From NCBI GenBank assembly GCA_031254315.1, contig JAIRUQ010000100.1, forward strand, positions 1-40,751: a stretch of DNA of 40,751 bases. The letters are read 5' to 3'. Both the position numbers and the translations under genes were made by a program. Each line of letters starts with the position of its first letter. Position 1 is the stretch's first letter. The notes beneath the pieces are model-generated. The model worked only from the letters and a program-made list of their open reading frames with translations, had not been told where the DNA came from and searched no databases. Positions 38,371 through 40,751 of this stretch are shown here, one piece after another. Source of the DNA: Treponema sp. (lineage in GTDB: Bacteria > Spirochaetota > Spirochaetia > Treponematales > Breznakiellaceae).

Positions 38371-39141
38371 CTATTGACGAGTCCAAGTGCCTTCAAAAAG
38401 GGGCATATTTTTACCTTTTTCTCCAGAAGGCGGATCCCCATCGACCAAACCATTAGACAGTGTTAATGTGCTTCCGTTGAGGACGTACTCAAAAGTTATG
38501 TCTTCGTCCCAATCTACCGTTTCCCATGCGCCGTTTTCCCATTCATGGGTTACCTTCATATAAATCCTTTTGCTGGAAAATGCGAAGGTTCCTTTTTGAA
38601 AGTCGTCACCTTCCATTTTTATGGTAACATCGCTCCCGCTGATAACGTTGGTTATAGTAACATTATCCGGTATCTCGGCAGTATGTGACCATGAACCGTT
38701 AAAATCGGGTGGAACTACAAAAGTCCACCCCAAAAGGGAAAACGTTTTATTGGCAATGGTAAAGATGTATGTATCACCACTCATGTATCCCTTATATTCA
38801 TCACTCAGATTTGCATAAGTAACCCAGGTATCCTCTCCGTCAAACATTACAGTATTAACGCTCACTACTTTTCCCGTTACTGTGTTTCCGGAATAAGTAT
38901 AGGTACCCCGTATAACTTCGGTGTTTTCAGGAATCGTATACTGTTTCCATGATCCGTTTGCGGCAATCCATTTTACATCGGCGCTTATCCATGTTCCTTT
39001 AAAGGGATCGGTTCCGGGACCAGGGCCAGGGTCGTCACCGGGATCATCTCCGCAGGCCGCCATTGAGAATCCGATTACCACCGCAAAGGCGATAATTGCT
39101 ATGCTTCGCATAGCTTCGATAAGTTTGATTGTATATCGCAT
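38371..39141 (-). CDS. Hypothetical lipoprotein with two similar halves
   Basis: A protein of 256 residues. Signal peptide and lipobox (IAIIAFAVVIGFSMAAC), then an acidic, Gly/Pro-rich linker (GDDPGDDPGPGPGTDP). Two related segments follow, each with FxGTW or FNGSW at the start: DPFKGTWISADVKWI to FTIANKTFSLL and PDFNGSWSHTAEIPD to FEYVLNGSTLTLSNG. Both have the pattern of lipocalin-like or short beta-barrel domains common in spirochaete lipoproteins. It closes with FEGTWTRQ. No enzymatic motif is seen. AAGGAG sits 7 bases before the ATG. Confidence 0.75.
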   Translation of the reverse strand: MRYTIKLIEAMRSIAIIAFAVVIGFSMAACGDDPGDDPGPGPGTDPFKGTWISADVKWIAANGSWKQYTIPENTEVIRGTYTYSGNTVTGKVVSVNTVMFDGEDTWVTYANLSDEYKGYMSGDTYIFTIANKTFSLLGWTFVVPPDFNGSWSHTAEIPDNVTITNVISGSDVTIKMEGDDFQKGTFAFSSKRIYMKVTHEWENGAWETVDWDEDITFEYVLNGSTLTLSNGLVDGDPPSGEKGKNMPLFEGTWTRQ

Positions 39142-39280
39142 AACATACTCCTTGAAAATTACCCCGTTTTATAAGGGCAGTTTATCCCCGTACATACGTA
39201 CGTTGGAAAAATAATACTATAGTCAAGAAAAAAAAGGCTGATTCTGTTACTAACTAAACCACCATGCCTTCCAATTTTTT

Positions 39281-39357
39281 TAGGAAGGTCTTCACGAATT
39301 TTTAGGAAGGTCTTCATTCACTATTTTCTTGACGATGATGGCAATTTCAGCTAAAAT
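39281..39357 (+). promoter_or_regulatory. Promoter with 22-bp-spaced direct repeats (small lipoprotein)
   Basis: TAGGAAGGTCTTCA occurs at 39281-39294 and 39303-39316, again exactly 22 bp apart, 12 bases before TTGACG (39329-39334), 17-bp spacer, TAAAAT (39352-39357). The box sequence differs from the CATACTTTTTCC boxes but the spacing is the same. Confidence 0.72.
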
Positions 39358-39379
39358 TATTTTTTTATGGGGGCTTTTT

Positions 39380-39580
39380 ATGAACAAGATTGCGGGAAAA
39401 ATCGCCATGTTTTTGGTTCTGGTAATGCTCGCCGGCAGTTTAACTGGTTGTATTACCGCAATGCTTATTAGTGAAGGTGTTATTGAGATTCCCCATCCCA
39501 TTGAAGATGCCATTGAAGAAGCAAAGTGGCGGTCTGCGGCTGCGACCGTGATTAAATATGATGATGTCGATACTTTTTAA
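39380..39580 (+). CDS. Small lipoprotein, 66 residues
   Basis: From the ATG at 39380: MNKIAGKIAMFLVLVMLAGS, with lipobox SLTGC at residue 24, then ITAMLISEGVIEIPHPIEDA and a charged tail. The leader closely resembles the four repeat lipoproteins (MKKIAGKIAMILILVM) but there are no repeats, so it may be a truncated relative. GGGGGC lies upstream, and a promoter precedes it. It stops 10 bases before the next lipoprotein. Confidence 0.7.
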   Translation: MNKIAGKIAMFLVLVMLAGSLTGCITAMLISEGVIEIPHPIEDAIEEAKWRSAAATVIKYDDVDTF

Positions 39581-39590
39581 AAGGGGAATT

Positions 39591-40133
39591 ATGAAAAACA
39601 CTAATATCTTATATGTTGCTTTAGCCATTGCGGCGTTTTGCTTTATTGGATGTTTTTCAACGCCGACACCAACACCAAAAATAAAGAATATTCCGTATAC
39701 ATTTGGGCAAGATGAAAATGCGAATGGAACAGCCACGATTATTTTCCACAATAATTGGACTATCAGGCTTGTAGACTTTGAAGGAGAACAATTACCAGCT
39801 CCTGAAGAAGGAACACGATGGTATCCCTTTCAATTTCCGGCAGGAAGATCGTTCAATTTAAGGTTGTATGTTTCTTATCAGTCTTATAAAAATGGTGAAG
39901 ATCAACCTGGATATAGAAGAAGGGGAATATTGAAATGTCCTCCGCTTGAAGCCGGTAAAACATATAAATTATGGTATGAGCGGCCTTCTATGGGATATTT
40001 CAATTATCCCAGAGAATATTACTATGGCGCCGGAAAGCTAATCTTAACATATAGTGATGTTACGGAGCTCAAATATTTTTTAGGACAGCCAAGATACAAG
40101 CAGATACACGTACAAGAAATTCCATCATTATGA
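39591..40133 (+). CDS. Hypothetical lipoprotein, second copy of the 34330 family
   Basis: A protein of 180 residues from the ATG at 39591 (AAGGGG six bases upstream). Signal peptide and lipobox AFCFIGC, a Thr/Pro linker (STPTPTPKIK), then the shared motif series YTFGQDENANGTATIIF, LVDFEGEQLPAPEEGTRWYP and FPAGRSFNLRLYVSY, and LKCPPLEAGKTYKLWYE. It is a little longer than the relative at 34330-34800, mainly in the loop after LRLYV. With the small lipoprotein before it, it repeats the arrangement of a leader-type lipoprotein next to this family. Confidence 0.76.
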   Translation: MKNTNILYVALAIAAFCFIGCFSTPTPTPKIKNIPYTFGQDENANGTATIIFHNNWTIRLVDFEGEQLPAPEEGTRWYPFQFPAGRSFNLRLYVSYQSYKNGEDQPGYRRRGILKCPPLEAGKTYKLWYERPSMGYFNYPREYYYGAGKLILTYSDVTELKYFLGQPRYKQIHVQEIPSL

Positions 40134-40185
40134 TTTGAATCATCTGTATGATATTTCATACACCATCTTGGTCTTACACTTACTA

Positions 40186-40500
40186 CTATCCGCTCTGCTT
40201 CCCCGCCACCCCGTCGGCGAGAAAGTCCATATCAACTTTTTCGACATCATCCATGAGTTTGACACGATGCAGGAAGGCGTTGAGTTTTTTCAGGTAGTTC
40301 CCCAAGTGGAAAAAATGGTTCTTTTTTAGCCCCTGCAAGTCCTCATCAACTTCGATTAACTTGTCATCGACCTTGGTCAGCTTGCTTTGAATGGCTTTTG
40401 TCTTGCTGGAATTGTTATAGACGGCTATTCCAATGGCGACAATCGCACCCAGAATAGAGGTAAAATACGGTGCCAGTACTTTCAGGGTTTCTGTATCCAT
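40186..40500 (-). CDS. Small membrane protein with coiled coil
   Basis: A protein of 104 residues. Near the N-terminus one membrane helix (YFTSILGAIVAIGIAVYNN) is followed by a charged region with a heptad-like coiled coil (KAIQSKLTKVDDKLIEVDED) and a basic/aromatic end. The layout is that of small phage- or conjugation-associated proteins, but no family is recognised. The ATG has no ribosome-binding site and follows a promoter by six bases. Confidence 0.62.
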   Translation of the reverse strand: MDTETLKVLAPYFTSILGAIVAIGIAVYNNSSKTKAIQSKLTKVDDKLIEVDEDLQGLKKNHFFHLGNYLKKLNAFLHRVKLMDDVEKVDMDFLADGVAGKQSG

Positions 40501-40506
40501 ATTGCC

Positions 40507-40535
40507 AATATACGATTAAAGGCATGTTTTGACAA
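40507..40535 (-). promoter_or_regulatory. Promoter of the small membrane protein, leaderless layout
   Basis: On the minus strand TTGTCA (40530-40535), 17-bp spacer, TATATT (40507-40512), then GGCAAT and the ATG at 40500. Confidence 0.68.
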
Positions 40536-40598
40536 GCAATCGTACCTCCGCCCCTAAAAACAAGGGGTAAAAGCCGCCTTTTCTCCCCATTCCCCTAC

Positions 40599-40627
40599 TT
40601 GACCTTTTTTGCGAAGCACCCCATACT
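40599..40627 (+). promoter_or_regulatory. Candidate promoter of the AURKAIP1-like gene
   Basis: TTGACC (40599-40604), 17-bp spacer, CATACT (40622-40627), about 30 bases before the GTG start at 40660. Confidence 0.5.
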
Positions 40628-40659
40628 ATCCCTACCATCTTAATCCAAGGAGAAGTTAA

Positions 40660-40749
40660 GTGCCCTGCGGAAGAAAACGAAAACTGCGAAAAATCGCCAC
40701 TCACAAACGCAAGAAAAAACTGCGGAAAAACAGACACAAGAACAAATAA
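40660..40749 (+). CDS. AURKAIP1/COX24-domain small ribosomal protein
   Basis: A GTG start at 40660, with AAGGAGAAG 5 bases upstream, opens a 29-residue, extremely basic frame: (M)PCGRKRKLRKIATHKRKKK then LRKNRHKNK. The IATHKRKKKLRKNRH core is the AURKAIP1/COX24 signature, the family of mitochondrial mS38 and of the mycobacterial ribosomal protein bS22. It is thus probably a small 30S-subunit protein. The frame ends two bases before the edge of the window, so it is complete. Confidence 0.78.
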   Translation: MPCGRKRKLRKIATHKRKKKLRKNRHKNK

Positions 40750-40751
40750 AG

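Overview
The window looks like a chromosomal segment of a spirochaete, most probably a free-living or gut-type Treponema. The support is the spirochaete-style export-apparatus order fliL-fliM-fliY-fliO-fliP-fliQ-fliR-flhB-flhA-flhF, a long FliY instead of a short FliN, many spirochaete-type lipoproteins, and formate-tetrahydrofolate ligase next to an acyltransferase. The assignment to Treponema is inference from gene content, not from a database search.

Region 1-9500 is a motility block read on the minus strand. A sigma-28-like promoter precedes fliL-fliM-fliY. A strong hairpin terminator and a fresh sigma-70-like promoter then separate these from fliO-fliP-fliQ-fliR-flhB-flhA-flhF. Two oddities stand out. 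FlhA is cut by a single in-frame stop codon 84 codons before its natural end, and FlhB carries an N-terminal extension encoded by a structured repeat embedded in heptanucleotide repeats.

Region 9500-19500 mixes housekeeping genes (pyk, ileS, an FmdB-like zinc ribbon) with accessory DNA: two ORF6N-domain genes, one ORF6N fragment, a decayed DUF1016 nuclease fragment, strong palindromes and an unannotated 54-residue ORF with a canonical promoter. IleS carries an in-frame insertion encoded by a GC-rich inverted-repeat element. Region 19600-29300 holds a truncated antitoxin-like ORF whose operator and promoter now lead into a secreted SUMF1-domain gene. It also holds an NAD(P)HX dehydratase that has lost its epimerase domain, a DUF2339/DUF3999 membrane pair, a DUF4431 protein, lipoproteins, corA and a putative outer-membrane barrel.

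Region 29300-32400 holds a tRNA-Gln with a duplicated 3' end bordering a 300-bp hairpin-rich segment, plsC and fhs. Region 32400-40150 is a surface or periplasmic protein island. It has four paralogous lipoproteins built of 15-residue repeats, two copies of another lipoprotein family, a ten-repeat InlB-type lipoprotein and a two-repeat lipoprotein. Several of these share promoters preceded by direct repeats spaced exactly 22 bp. The right edge carries a small membrane protein and a tiny basic AURKAIP1/COX24-like ribosomal protein.

Two themes run across the window. Palindromic repeats have been tolerated inside reading frames (flhB, ileS, the ORF6N genes). About eight genes have a -10 box only 6-7 nt before the start codon and no Shine-Dalgarno sequence, which suggests leaderless mRNAs. 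All functional calls come from reading motifs by eye; no homology search was run.
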